60,732 nucleotides of DNA from an uncultured Lachnospiraceae bacterium (GCA_947178125.1 CAMWXB010000015.1:1-60732), one strand, 5' to 3'. Shown: positions 8,102-15,974, counted from the stretch's first letter. Translations and numbers: made by a program. The notes: generated from the letters alone by a model not told the origin.

Positions 8102-8860
8102 TCAGCTGTCTGTCGGTTCAGGCATCTCCTTTGCCCGTTCCATTTTGGTTTTACGATGAATAAAAAGACCGATGCCCATCATCGCAAAAAGCATCCATAA
8201 TGCTATGACAAAAGAGTCCCTGTTCTTTAACTGTTCGCCCGCTTCTGAATTTACCAAAACGTCCCAAACAGCGCCGACACCCCAAAAAAACGGAAATATC
8301 GCAAAAATATTATATGTGAAATAGAATACTGTAACATACATGATACCGACAAAGAACAGCTTCGTAAACTCGGGCTGAAAACCCGCATGGTGTAAACTGT
8401 AAAAAGCAGCTGTCATAAAAATAGCGGGCAGTATTCCGAAAGCCCTCTCAAACTCGTAACGCAAGAATCCGTAAATAAAAACCATTTCAAATATTCCGGC
8501 AGCTAAAATATAAGTAATTGCATAGAATGAGTCTATATTAAAGACGATATCTTCCGTATTTTGGCTGACAAACATGCCTGATAACGAAATACCCGCAGCC
8601 GCATTGACCACCAGACTGACAATCAACTTCTTTTTGTGAAATCCCAGGACCGATAAGTTTTTCTTTTTTACGATTAAAATGTAATAAAGAGGTAAAAGAA
8701 AGCCCAAAAGCAAAATCATGAATACATCTCTCAACAAAATATTAGAAATCTCATTATGAAACAATGTCATAGCTGCACTTAACAAAATCATTATAAAGCC
8801 ACAGATCAATCCAAATACATTCTCTTTATCAATCGCCAAATGCAGCCATTTATTCTTCAT
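8102..8860 (-). CDS. CPBP-type (Abi/CAAX-like) membrane protein with degenerate active site
   Basis: About 252 residues with roughly seven or eight hydrophobic segments. The block FEMVFIYGFLR aligns with the CPBP motif 1 (EExxFRG), but the second glutamate and the arginine are replaced by Met and Tyr. Motif 2, FxxxH, is intact as FYSLH. No convincing motif 3 (HxxxN) is seen. This suggests a non-catalytic or divergent member. The start is placed at ATGAAGAATAAATGG inside the 3' end of the PadR gene, preceded by GGAGGAAAGAGGAG, giving an 11-bp overlap and likely translational coupling. PadR regulators often control adjacent membrane proteins, so this is the probable target. Confidence 0.65.
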   Translation of the reverse strand: MKNKWLHLAIDKENVFGLICGFIMILLSAAMTLFHNEISNILLRDVFMILLLGFLLPLYYILIVKKKNLSVLGFHKKKLIVSLVVNAAAGISLSGMFVSQNTEDIVFNIDSFYAITYILAAGIFEMVFIYGFLRYEFERAFGILPAIFMTAAFYSLHHAGFQPEFTKLFFVGIMYVTVFYFTYNIFAIFPFFWGVGAVWDVLVNSEAGEQLKNRDSFVIALWMLFAMMGIGLFIHRKTKMERAKEMPEPTDS

Positions 8861-9398
8861 CTCCTCTTTCCTCCCCACAAACTGACAATAATCTTTTTGT
8901 TCCGGATATTTCGGCATTAACGATATCAATCATGCGCTTTAAATTTGCCACATGAACAGCGGGGACTTCCCGTTCCCACCGTTCATTATCCTGTTCATTG
9001 ATTCCGTTCAGGTAAGATTGCAGGATATGCAGTCTTTCTTCCAACAATCCTTTCATTTCTTCTTTTTCTAAAATCTCCATCAAAAAAGCGGCTATCGTAA
9101 AAATATTGGTATCATAATTAAATTGCCGAATGGACTCTTTGATGGTTTCCTTGAGTTCATCTTCTCCCTTTTCAGTTAAAGAATATACCGTTCTATCCGG
9201 CATATTTCCAATTTTCTCTATTGCTCCCTCAATGAATCCCTTTTTCTCCAGCTTTTTCAGTGTTGCATAAACGGTTGAATCCGCAATATTAAACCACCAC
9301 TTAATGTTCATATAATTCAACAATTTTGTTATTTCATATGCGTTAAGTGGTTTTTCATAAATAATGCCCAAAAGCAAAGTGGCCGGCTTTGACAACAT
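8850..9398 (-). CDS. PadR-family transcriptional regulator
   Basis: A 182-residue protein with an N-terminal winged helix (residues about 5-75: LLLGIIYEKPLNAYEITKLL, then ADSTVYATLKKLEKKGFI). A C-terminal four-helix domain of the Vir_act_alpha_C type follows (residues about 85-175). It has an ideal ribosome binding site, CAGGAGGAAGAAGAA before the ATG. It is the first gene of a two-gene leftward operon with the CPBP-type membrane protein. A perfect inverted repeat at 9444-9461 in the promoter is a good candidate for its own operator. The inducer is unknown. Confidence 0.9.
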   Translation of the reverse strand: MLSKPATLLLGIIYEKPLNAYEITKLLNYMNIKWWFNIADSTVYATLKKLEKKGFIEGAIEKIGNMPDRTVYSLTEKGEDELKETIKESIRQFNYDTNIFTIAAFLMEILEKEEMKGLLEERLHILQSYLNGINEQDNERWEREVPAVHVANLKRMIDIVNAEISGTKRLLSVCGEERGDEE

Positions 9399-9443
9399 TT
9401 CTTCTTCCTCCTGATTTATAATTAAATTGCTTTATATATATAG

Positions 9444-9461
9444 TACTATCCAATAATAGTA
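9444..9461. promoter_or_regulatory. Inverted-repeat operator candidate upstream of padR
   Basis: TACTAT-CCAATA-ATAGTA is a perfect 6-bp inverted repeat with a 6-bp spacer, in an AT-rich stretch 45 bp before the padR start codon. Position and symmetry suit an autoregulatory PadR site. Confidence 0.5.
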
Positions 9462-9510
9462 TAATCGACTAAAAAAAGCAAGCAATATTTTATGACGCCA
9501 AAAAAGACAT

Positions 9511-9546
9511 AAAAAAAGACTATGACCGTCATTGGCATAGTCTTTT
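9511..9546 (-). terminator. Rho-independent terminator after galM
   Basis: AAAAGACTATG (9514-9524) pairs with CATAGTCTTTT (9536-9546). An A-run at 9511-9517 gives a U-tract for leftward transcripts, and a T-run on the other side means it could also work rightward. Confidence 0.8.
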
Positions 9547-9583
9547 CGTTCCTTTTCTTTCCAGTCTCTATACTCTCTATTTT

Positions 9584-10627
9584 TTATACAAATTGATATA
9601 CCGTTACTGCATCGTAGTCCCGGTCGGGGCCGAAAATATCAGAAGGGAAATTCGAATGATTAACGGCATCCGGGAAATACTGCGTTTCCAGGCACATTCC
9701 CACTCGCGGCCCATAGGCAGTTCCGCCTTTACCGGTCTCTATGCCGATACAGTTTCCCGCATAGAACTGTACACCCGGAAGTGTCGTAAAGGCTTTCATC
9801 TTTCTTCCGCTCTTTTTATCTTCCACCACCGCGATTTCCCGAAGTGTGCCGTCAGCGCCGTCAATGACGAAATTATGGTCATATCCCTGCCCTAATTTCA
9901 GTTGTTCAAATTCCGCTCCGATATCCTGTCCGATTGGCTTAGGCTCCGTAAAGTCCATCGGCGTTCCGGCCACCGGCGCAATCTCTCCTGTCGGAATGGA
10001 ACCCGGAATAACAGGTGTATAGCTTCCCGCATGAATCGTCAGAATATGGTCTTCAATCCTGCCGGCCTGGTGTCCGCTCAAATTAAAATAAGTATGGTTC
10101 GTCATATTGATCACGGTGTTCTTATCGGAAGTTCCGTGATATTTTAATTGCAGCGCATTGTCATCGGAAAGGCTGTATGTCATGGTAATTCTCTTATTGC
10201 CGGGAAATCCCATATCACCGTCCTCTGCTTCCAGAAACAGGGTAACGCTGTTTTCCCCTGTTTCAGCCACTTCCCATATCCGCTTATGATAACCGTATTT
10301 GATGCTGCTGTGCAGGTTATTCGGCCCGTCATTTGCTTCTATCTGGTAAGATTTTCCATCAATGCGAAATCCTGCATTTCCGGTACGGTTCGCGCTTGGC
10401 CCGATTGTAGCGCCAAAAAAGCTTTCATTCCCGTAATAATCCTCCAATTTGTCAAAACCTAATACGATGTCTTCCACTTTACCGTCTTTGTCCGGCACAT
10501 ACAGATTAACAAGCGTTGCGCCGAAATTGATCAGCCTCGCTTTCATTCCGTTTGCATTTTCCAGCGTAAAAGCATATACCTCACTACCGTCCTGCGTCTT
10601 TCCAAAAAGTTCCTTCGTAACCGCCAT
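9584..10627 (-). CDS. galM: Aldose 1-epimerase (mutarotase)
   Basis: A 347-residue cytoplasmic enzyme that interconverts alpha and beta anomers of galactose, glucose and related sugars. Family marks are clear: NFGATLVNLYVPDKDG near the N-terminus, the substrate-binding NRTGNAGF, the catalytic histidine region TNHTYFNLSGH, GQGYDHNFV, and the catalytic glutamate near the C-terminus in GMCLETQYFPDAVNH. Length matches the family. The start has GGAGGATGGAGT just upstream. It lies downstream of recR across a structured repeat, so it may be transcribed separately or by read-through. A role in general hexose or pentose use is likely. Confidence 0.95.
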   Translation of the reverse strand: MAVTKELFGKTQDGSEVYAFTLENANGMKARLINFGATLVNLYVPDKDGKVEDIVLGFDKLEDYYGNESFFGATIGPSANRTGNAGFRIDGKSYQIEANDGPNNLHSSIKYGYHKRIWEVAETGENSVTLFLEAEDGDMGFPGNKRITMTYSLSDDNALQLKYHGTSDKNTVINMTNHTYFNLSGHQAGRIEDHILTIHAGSYTPVIPGSIPTGEIAPVAGTPMDFTEPKPIGQDIGAEFEQLKLGQGYDHNFVIDGADGTLREIAVVEDKKSGRKMKAFTTLPGVQFYAGNCIGIETGKGGTAYGPRVGMCLETQYFPDAVNHSNFPSDIFGPDRDYDAVTVYQFV

Positions 10628-10657
10628 ACTCCATCCTCCATTTCTTCTCCACCTAAA

Positions 10658-10742
10658 AAGAATCGCCCAGCGATTCTTCGGGGAATGACATAGATTTTCT
10701 TAGGTGTTGTTTTCCAACGCCTTAGAAAATCTTCCTTCCCTA
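10658..10742 (-). repeat. Structured stop-codon-adjacent repeat, copy E
   Basis: Read leftward from the base after the recR stop codon: TAGGGAA, then P2 AGATTTTCT (10732-10724) with AGAAAATCT (10700-10692), the closing P1 strand TTCCC (10685-10681), and P4 AAGAATCGC-TGG-GCGATTCTT (10678-10658) followed by TTTTT. P1 is short (GGGAA/TTCCC) and P3 is missing. P4 shares the GAATCGC/GCGATTC core with copy A. The U-run after P4 could make this copy a weak terminator between recR and galM. Confidence 0.7.
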
Positions 10743-11339
10743 CTATAATTCCGTTCTTCCCTCTAATGCACGCAATAACGTTACTTCATCAATATACTCC
10801 AAATCGCCTCCCACGGGTACACCGCTTGCGATTCTGGTCACTTTTACGCCGATTGGTTTAATCAGCTTACTGATATACATGGCAGTCGTCTCGCCCTCCA
10901 AACTGGAATTGGTAGCAATGATGACCTCATTGATGTCCTCCTGCAGCCGCTGCATCAGTTCCTTCAACCGAATATCATTGGGTCCGATTCCAAGCATGGG
11001 CGAAATCGCGCCATGCAGGACATGATAAACGCCTGTATATTTTCCCGTTTTCTCATAAGCTGCCAGGTCTCTCGTATTTTCAACTACCATGATCGTCTTA
11101 TGGTCCCGCCCCTCATTGGCACAGACAGGACAAAGATCCTGTTCGGTCAGGGTAAAGCATTCTTTACAATGCCTGACATTTGTCCTTGCTTCCACCATCG
11201 TTGCCGCCAGTCTCTCCACTTTTTCCTTCGGCATATTGATCAGGTGAAAAGCCAGCCGCTGCGCGGATTTCGTACCGATTCCCGGCAGCCCGGACAGTTC
11301 TTCGATTAATTTATTAATATGTCCGCCGTACAAGTCCAT
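10743..11339 (-). CDS. recR: Recombination mediator protein RecR
   Basis: 198 residues, the normal family length. An N-terminal helix-hairpin-helix (LSGLPGIGTKSAQRLAFHL) is followed by a four-cysteine zinc site (CKECFTLTEQDLCPVC) and a Toprim domain starting IMVVENTRDLAAYEKT. RecR loads RecA onto gapped DNA together with RecO and RecF. The start ATG overlaps the ebfC stop by ATGA, and dnaX lies just upstream: the conserved dnaX-ebfC-recR order of Firmicutes. A structured repeat begins right after its stop codon. Confidence 0.97.
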   Translation of the reverse strand: MDLYGGHINKLIEELSGLPGIGTKSAQRLAFHLINMPKEKVERLAATMVEARTNVRHCKECFTLTEQDLCPVCANEGRDHKTIMVVENTRDLAAYEKTGKYTGVYHVLHGAISPMLGIGPNDIRLKELMQRLQEDINEVIIATNSSLEGETTAMYISKLIKPIGVKVTRIASGVPVGGDLEYIDEVTLLRALEGRTEL

Positions 11340-11692
11340 CAGAAAGGTAATCCTCCGCCGAGTCCAAGTCCGCCGGTCATTTTATTCATAATTTCTGCAT
11401 TCGCATCCTCCGCCATGCGCAGCGCTTCATTTGTTGCCGCCATGACGAGGTCTTCCAACATTTCTACATCATCGGGGTCAACGACCTCCTGCGACAATTT
11501 TACTTTCGTAATCTCCTTTTTACCGGTCACGGTCACTTCTACCGCTCCGCCGCCGGCTTTTGCCGTAAATTCTTTTGTTTCCAGTTCTTTCTGGCTTTCT
11601 TCCATCTGACGCTGCATCCTCTGGGCCTGCTTCATCAGATTGTTCATATTGCCCGGCATACCGCCTCCCGGAAATCCTCCACGCTTTGCCAT
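11339..11692 (-). CDS. ebfC: YbaB/EbfC-family nucleoid-associated protein
   Basis: 117 residues with the typical Met- and Gly-rich N-terminus (GGFPGGGMPGNMNNLMKQAQ), a central helix MQRQMEESQKELETKEFTAK, and the conserved beta segment GGAVEVTVTGKKEITKVKLS. The family forms dimers that bind DNA. It sits between dnaX and recR with a 4-bp overlap into recR, consistent with one transcript for DNA maintenance functions. The start has GAGAGG about 11 bases upstream. Confidence 0.93.
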   Translation of the reverse strand: MAKRGGFPGGGMPGNMNNLMKQAQRMQRQMEESQKELETKEFTAKAGGGAVEVTVTGKKEITKVKLSQEVVDPDDVEMLEDLVMAATNEALRMAEDANAEIMNKMTGGLGLGGGLPF

Positions 11693-11730
11693 ACTAAATT
11701 AATCCTCTCTTTCTCCTTAACTTATAATAT

Positions 11731-13311
11731 CTAGTCTGATTCTTCCTCTATTTCCATATGAATGATCTGACTCAGATCGACATAATCCTGTACAAAGTCA
11801 CGGTCATTCCGTATGCCTTGAATCGTCACTTCGATTTCTTTGCCCGCAATATTGGATATGATCTGCTCAAGCAGCGCTTTATTTCCTTCCTGTTTCAGAA
11901 AATAATCCGATGCCAGACCGTCTTCTACGACCACCATGAGTTTATTATCTCCGCCTAGACTGAGTCTCGCATCTTTTAAATATTTTTTCATCGGCATAGA
12001 AGTTTCGCCCACGACTGCGGGCCAGTTCCCGACGACCGTCTTGATGTCTTCCGGCACGGCCTTCTCCAACTGTGCCCGTTTCGCCAGCATTTCCGCGGTC
12101 GGCACGCTTTCCTGACGGGCCGGTGTCTGCACGCCTGCCGCCGGAGCCGCTATGATGCCCTTTTCCAGTTTCTCCTCTATTGCGCGGATTCTGTCGAGCA
12201 AAGACCCCGTATCCGTTTCCATTCCGGGCCGACACAGCTTGATCAGCGCGATTTCAATCAGAATCCGCTTCTGCGCCGCATATTTGATCTGTCCGGCAAG
12301 TTCGGAAAAAATACGGATATACCGCATGACCGTATCCGCCTCTATCATTTGTGCCTCTTCCTGCAGTCTCACCAGATTTTCGGAAGACACATCGATAATA
12401 TCCTCTATCGAATCGGAAGTTTTTGCAAGCAGAAGATTTCGCAGATACCATGTGAAATCCGTAACGAACTGCGTCAGTTCCCTGCCCTGCATAACGATTT
12501 CTTCCAGCAGAGAAATACACCCCTGCACATCCCGCTCTGTCACATATCCTAACAGACGGCTGAACACACCGGTATCCACCGCACCGAGAACATCCAGCAC
12601 TTTGTCATAAGTAAGCTCCTGTCCAAAATGAAAGGCAATACACTGGTCAAGCAGACTGAGTGCGTCACGAAAAGAACCGTCTGCCGTTTTGGCAATATAG
12701 CGAAGCGCTTTGTCCTCTACCTGAATCTGCTCAACTGCCATCAGTTCACGCAGTCTGTCCGTGATCGTTTCAATCGAAATCCTTCGAAAATCATATCGCT
12801 GGCAGCGGGACAATATCGTAATCGGTATCTTATGCACCTCTGTCGTCGCCAGAATAAAAATCACATAAGACGGCGGTTCCTCCAGCGTTTTCAAAAGAGC
12901 ATTGAAGGCTCCTATAGATAACATATGAACTTCATCAATAATATAAACTTTATAATTTCCTTCCGTCGGAGAATAGGACACCTCGTCAACGATTTCCCGG
13001 ATGTTATCCACGCCGTTATTAGATGCGGCATCGATTTCAATCACGTTCATGCTGACGCCTGCCGCGATTGCTTTACAGGTCGGACACTCTCTGCACGGAC
13101 TTCCGTCCACGGGATTTTCACAGTTTACCGCTTTTGCAAAAATCTTGGCAATGGAAGTTTTTCCTGTTCCTCTCGTCCCGCAAAAAAGATATGCGTGTCC
13201 GACCCGTCCTGCTTTGATCTGATTTCTCAGCGTCGTTACAATATGTTCCTGTCCCTTTACGTCCTCAAAACAATCCGGCCGGAATTTCCGGTAAAGCGCC
13301 GTATATGACAT
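11731..13311 (-). CDS. dnaX: DNA polymerase III subunit gamma/tau
   Basis: A 526-residue clamp-loader ATPase. The N-terminal AAA+ module has Walker A GTRGTGKTS, a zinc-binding insertion with four cysteines (CENPVDGSPCRECPTC), a DEVHML Walker B, the sensor region LATTEVHKIPITILSRCQ with an SRC motif, and a domain III at about residues 220-370. The C-terminal 150 residues are the variable tail expected to contact other replisome parts. At 526 residues it is compact for tau. No convincing slippery site for a gamma product is seen. It is the first gene of dnaX-ebfC-recR. The usual upstream partners tadA and SRP RNA lie about 17 kb away in the opposite orientation. Confidence 0.96.
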   Translation of the reverse strand: MSYTALYRKFRPDCFEDVKGQEHIVTTLRNQIKAGRVGHAYLFCGTRGTGKTSIAKIFAKAVNCENPVDGSPCRECPTCKAIAAGVSMNVIEIDAASNNGVDNIREIVDEVSYSPTEGNYKVYIIDEVHMLSIGAFNALLKTLEEPPSYVIFILATTEVHKIPITILSRCQRYDFRRISIETITDRLRELMAVEQIQVEDKALRYIAKTADGSFRDALSLLDQCIAFHFGQELTYDKVLDVLGAVDTGVFSRLLGYVTERDVQGCISLLEEIVMQGRELTQFVTDFTWYLRNLLLAKTSDSIEDIIDVSSENLVRLQEEAQMIEADTVMRYIRIFSELAGQIKYAAQKRILIEIALIKLCRPGMETDTGSLLDRIRAIEEKLEKGIIAAPAAGVQTPARQESVPTAEMLAKRAQLEKAVPEDIKTVVGNWPAVVGETSMPMKKYLKDARLSLGGDNKLMVVVEDGLASDYFLKQEGNKALLEQIISNIAGKEIEVTIQGIRNDRDFVQDYVDLSQIIHMEIEEESD

Positions 13312-13358
13312 CTAAAGCCATGCCCCTTTCTCAAATCACATGACAAGTAAGTTTGTCT

Positions 13359-13491
13359 GGAAGAACGCCGTATTTCAGGCGTTCTTTCGGGTGAAAAAGA
13401 TTTGCTTCGCAAATCGTAGAAGTTCTCCGCGAAACAGCCAAGCCTGGGGACCAGGCTTTAGCTGTATGAGCGGCTAGAACTTCTTTTCACC
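13359..13491 (-). repeat. Structured stop-codon-adjacent repeat, copy B (most complete)
   Basis: Read leftward from the base after the phosphofructokinase TAG. P1 is GGTGAAA (13491-13485) with TTTCACC (13396-13390). P2 is AGAAGTTCT (13484-13476) with AGAACTTCT (13426-13418), carrying an apical arm with GCCTGG-TCC-CCAGGC. P3 is GATTTGC-GAA-GCAAATC (13415-13399). P4 is GAAAGAACGCC (13388-13378) with GGCGTTCTTCC (13369-13359). The order and pairing match copy A, but the sequences of P1, P3 and P4 differ in paired fashion. It occupies most of the pfk-dnaX gap. Confidence 0.85.
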
Positions 13492-14565
13492 CTAGTCACC
13501 AAAGCTGATACCTGTCATTTTTGCTTCCTGTACAATAGTCGCATCCGGCGATACCATCTTTAACTTACCCGCAACTTCTTCCAGCGGGACCTTAACAACT
13601 TCTCTGTTCTTATAGCCTACCATAAAGCCGTATTCACCTTTTAAGATCAGTTTGCCTGCTTCCGCGCCGAGACGTGTTGCAAATACACGGTCATATGGAC
13701 ACGGACTTCCACCGCGCTGTGTATGCCCCGGAACCGTTACGCGCACATCCTGGCCGGTCTTTTTCTGAATGCGGTCCGCAATTTCATAGGAAACGGACGG
13801 ATAAGCATAATTCTTCATTTTTTCCTTATATTCTTTCTTGGAAAGCTTCGCATCCTCTTTGGAGATCGCACCTTCTGCAACGGCCATGATCGTAAATTTG
13901 GAACCGCGGGCCATACGTCCATTGATCGCTTTGATGATCTTATCAATATCATACGGAATTTCCGGAATCAGAATGATGTCCGCACCGCCGGCAATGCCGG
14001 CATTCAACGTCAGCCATCCTACTTTATGTCCCATGACTTCCACGATGAAAATACGTCCGTGGGAAGCTGCTGTCGTATGGATACAGTCGATGCAGTCCGT
14101 CGCGATATTGACTGCACTCTGGAAACCGAAGGTCATATCCGTTCCCCACAAATCATTGTCGATCGTCTTCGGAAGCGTTACGACGTTCAGTCCTTCCTCT
14201 CTTAACATATTCGCCGTCTTGTGGGTACCGTTGCCGCCCAGGATTACGAGACAGTCCAGTTTCAGTTTATAGTAGTTCTGCTTCATTGCTTCTACTTTAT
14301 CAAGACCGTTCTCATCCGGCTCCCGCATCAGCTTAAACGGTGTTCTGGAGCTTCCGAGAATCGTGCCGCCTTTTGTCAGGATACCCGAAAAGTCCATTCC
14401 CGTCAACATACGGAAATCTCCATAGATCAATCCCTTATAGCCTTCTAAAAACCCATAGATTTCTACATCTTCTCCACTACATGACAGACATTTTACAACA
14501 CCCCGCATTGCCGCATTAAGCGCCTGACAATCTCCACCACTGGTCAGCATACCGATTCTTTTCAT
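13492..14565 (-). CDS. pfkA: 6-phosphofructokinase (group with Lys in PKTIDND)
   Basis: A 357-residue enzyme for fructose-6-phosphate phosphorylation in glycolysis. The fold marks are all present: GMLTSGGDCQALNAAMRG, GGTILGSSR, GGNGT, PKTIDNDLWGT with the catalytic aspartates, and GHTQRGGSPCPYDR. Relative to E. coli PfkA, Gly104 is kept (Gly113 here), which favours ATP over pyrophosphate. The residue before it, normally Asp, is Asn. Gly124 is Lys (PKTIDND), as in pyrophosphate-dependent and some long ATP-dependent enzymes. Phosphoryl donor is therefore likely ATP but not certain. It has its own strong promoter at 14637-14665 and is followed directly by a structured repeat. Confidence 0.92.
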   Translation of the reverse strand: MKRIGMLTSGGDCQALNAAMRGVVKCLSCSGEDVEIYGFLEGYKGLIYGDFRMLTGMDFSGILTKGGTILGSSRTPFKLMREPDENGLDKVEAMKQNYYKLKLDCLVILGGNGTHKTANMLREEGLNVVTLPKTIDNDLWGTDMTFGFQSAVNIATDCIDCIHTTAASHGRIFIVEVMGHKVGWLTLNAGIAGGADIILIPEIPYDIDKIIKAINGRMARGSKFTIMAVAEGAISKEDAKLSKKEYKEKMKNYAYPSVSYEIADRIQKKTGQDVRVTVPGHTQRGGSPCPYDRVFATRLGAEAGKLILKGEYGFMVGYKNREVVKVPLEEVAGKLKMVSPDATIVQEAKMTGISFGD

Positions 14566-14636
14566 TCCGATTCCTCCTTTAATATTCTGTTTTTATATGA
14601 CCTGCTCGCTTCCACTGAAGCACACATATTAAGTAA

Positions 14637-14665
14637 ATTATATAATATTTTAAAAAGTATCACAA
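14637..14665 (-). promoter_or_regulatory. Promoter of the phosphofructokinase gene
   Basis: On the minus strand TTGTGA (14665-14660) and a consensus TATAAT (14642-14637) are 17 bp apart, about 70 bp before the start codon. Confidence 0.75.
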
Positions 14666-14705
14666 CTAAATTATTCCTGAGAGCACATTATAACGGCCGA
14701 CTGCC

Positions 14706-14734
14706 TTGACCTTTCCTCCATTTTTCAGTATAAT
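14706..14734 (+). promoter_or_regulatory. Strong sigma-A promoter of the CUT1 sugar ABC operon
   Basis: TTGACC (14706-14711) and TATAAT (14729-14734) are spaced by exactly 17 bp. The expected start of transcription, about 14741, coincides with the left edge of a 16-bp inverted repeat, so the mRNA would begin with a hairpin. Confidence 0.85.
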
Positions 14735-14739
14735 GCGAA

Positions 14740-14791
14740 CAGGTTACAGTTCAGCTCCGGCCGGACGTCTGCCCCGCTGAACTGTAACCTG
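14740..14791 (+). promoter_or_regulatory. 5'-terminal 16-bp stem-loop in the ABC operon leader
   Basis: CAGGTTACAGTTCAGC (14740-14755) and GCTGAACTGTAACCTG (14776-14791) are perfect complements around a 20-base loop. A second small hairpin, CCTGTAC-AGAAAG-GTACAGG, overlaps its 3' end and leads into the Shine-Dalgarno-like run of G residues. It may be an mRNA-stabilising 5' hairpin, a protein-binding leader, or a wide DNA operator just after the promoter. Confidence 0.75.
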
Positions 14792-14821
14792 TACAGAAAG
14801 GTACAGGGGGGCTGATTATTT

Positions 14822-15919
14822 ATGGAAGTAATCTTACAAAATCTGACGAAAAAATTCCCAAGCCGCGACAGAAAAAACCGGAAGGATGTTATTGCTGTAA
14901 ACGATTTTAACTTTGAAATTCCGGATGGAAAATTGATTGGCCTGCTTGGCCCTTCCGGCTGCGGCAAGAGCACGACGCTCAATCTGATCAGCGGCCTGCT
15001 GAAACCAACGAGCGGCAAAATCTTTTTCGGAAAAGATGATGTCACCGACCTGCCTCCCGAAAACAGAGGCATCGGACTGGTCTTTCAAAATTATGCCCTT
15101 TACCCGCATCTGACCGTCAGGCAGAATATCCTTTTCCCATTACAGAATCTGAAAGGAAAAGACAAGCTGTCCAAATCCGAAATGCTGAAAAGAGCAGAGG
15201 ATGCAGCGAAACTCGTTCAAATAAATGAACTCATGGAACGGCGGCCCGGCGAACTTTCCGGCGGCCAGCAGCAGCGCGTTGCGATTGCCCGCGCCCTGGT
15301 CAAAATGCCAAGCGTTCTTTTGTTAGATGAACCGCTCTCCAATCTGGACGCCCGACTGCGACTCCAGACGCGGGAAGAAATCAGAAGAATCCAGAAAGAA
15401 ACCGGCATCACGACGATTTTTGTAACACATGACCAGGAAGAGGCCATGAGCATCTCCGATCTGATCGTCGTCATGAAAGAGGGAATCGTTCAGCAAATCG
15501 GAAAACCGCAGGACGTCTATGACAATCCTTCCAATTTATTTGTCGCAAAATTCCTCGGCACCCCTCCAATCAATGTTTTTGAAGGCCGGATACAAAATGG
15601 CCAGCTATACATCGGCGACAACGCTGTCCTGCATACCGGAAATGTTTCTGACCGGAAAGTCTATGCCGGCATCCGGCCGGAAGGCTTTCTTCTACAGGAT
15701 GACGGGCCTCTTTGTTGTGAACTCGGCGGCATGGAAGTCATGGGACGCGATATCAGCGTCGTATCCCGAAACAAGGCATCCTTGAATCCGGCGATACGTT
15801 CCATCATCGGCACGGACAACAAAATCGATATGTCCAAAACCGATATCCGCTTTTCTCTTGTTCCCCGCAAAGTATTTCTTTTCGACCGCGAGACCGAAGA
15901 GAGAATCGACTTTACATGA
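14822..15919 (+). CDS. Sugar ABC transporter ATP-binding protein (MalK/UgpC family)
   Basis: A 365-residue ATPase of the CUT1 class. The N-terminal ABC domain has Walker A GPSGCGKST, signature LSGGQQQRV, Walker B VLLLDEPLSNLD and THDQEEAMSISD. Residues from about 235 form the MalK-type TOBE/regulatory domain, with GIRPEGFLLQ typical of the GIRPE motif. It is the first gene of a four-gene operon with two permeases and a lipoprotein, so this importer carries its own ATPase and need not share the orphan one at 34777. The start codon follows a G-rich stretch nine bases upstream. The substrate is unknown. Confidence 0.93.
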   Translation: MEVILQNLTKKFPSRDRKNRKDVIAVNDFNFEIPDGKLIGLLGPSGCGKSTTLNLISGLLKPTSGKIFFGKDDVTDLPPENRGIGLVFQNYALYPHLTVRQNILFPLQNLKGKDKLSKSEMLKRAEDAAKLVQINELMERRPGELSGGQQQRVAIARALVKMPSVLLLDEPLSNLDARLRLQTREEIRRIQKETGITTIFVTHDQEEAMSISDLIVVMKEGIVQQIGKPQDVYDNPSNLFVAKFLGTPPINVFEGRIQNGQLYIGDNAVLHTGNVSDRKVYAGIRPEGFLLQDDGPLCCELGGMEVMGRDISVVSRNKASLNPAIRSIIGTDNKIDMSKTDIRFSLVPRKVFLFDRETEERIDFT

Positions 15920-15974
15920 ACAGAGCCGCACAGGCACAAAGTTCGCAGGCTGAGAGAAAGGCATGGAGGTTAGT

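Noticed and set aside
11731..13311. Programmed frameshift site in dnaX
   Set aside because: No A-rich slippery heptamer with a following stem was found at the expected domain III/IV border.
13359..13491. Ordinary rho-independent terminator for the phosphofructokinase gene
   Set aside because: The structure has four helices and no U-run at its end, and related copies occur elsewhere, including inside an operon.
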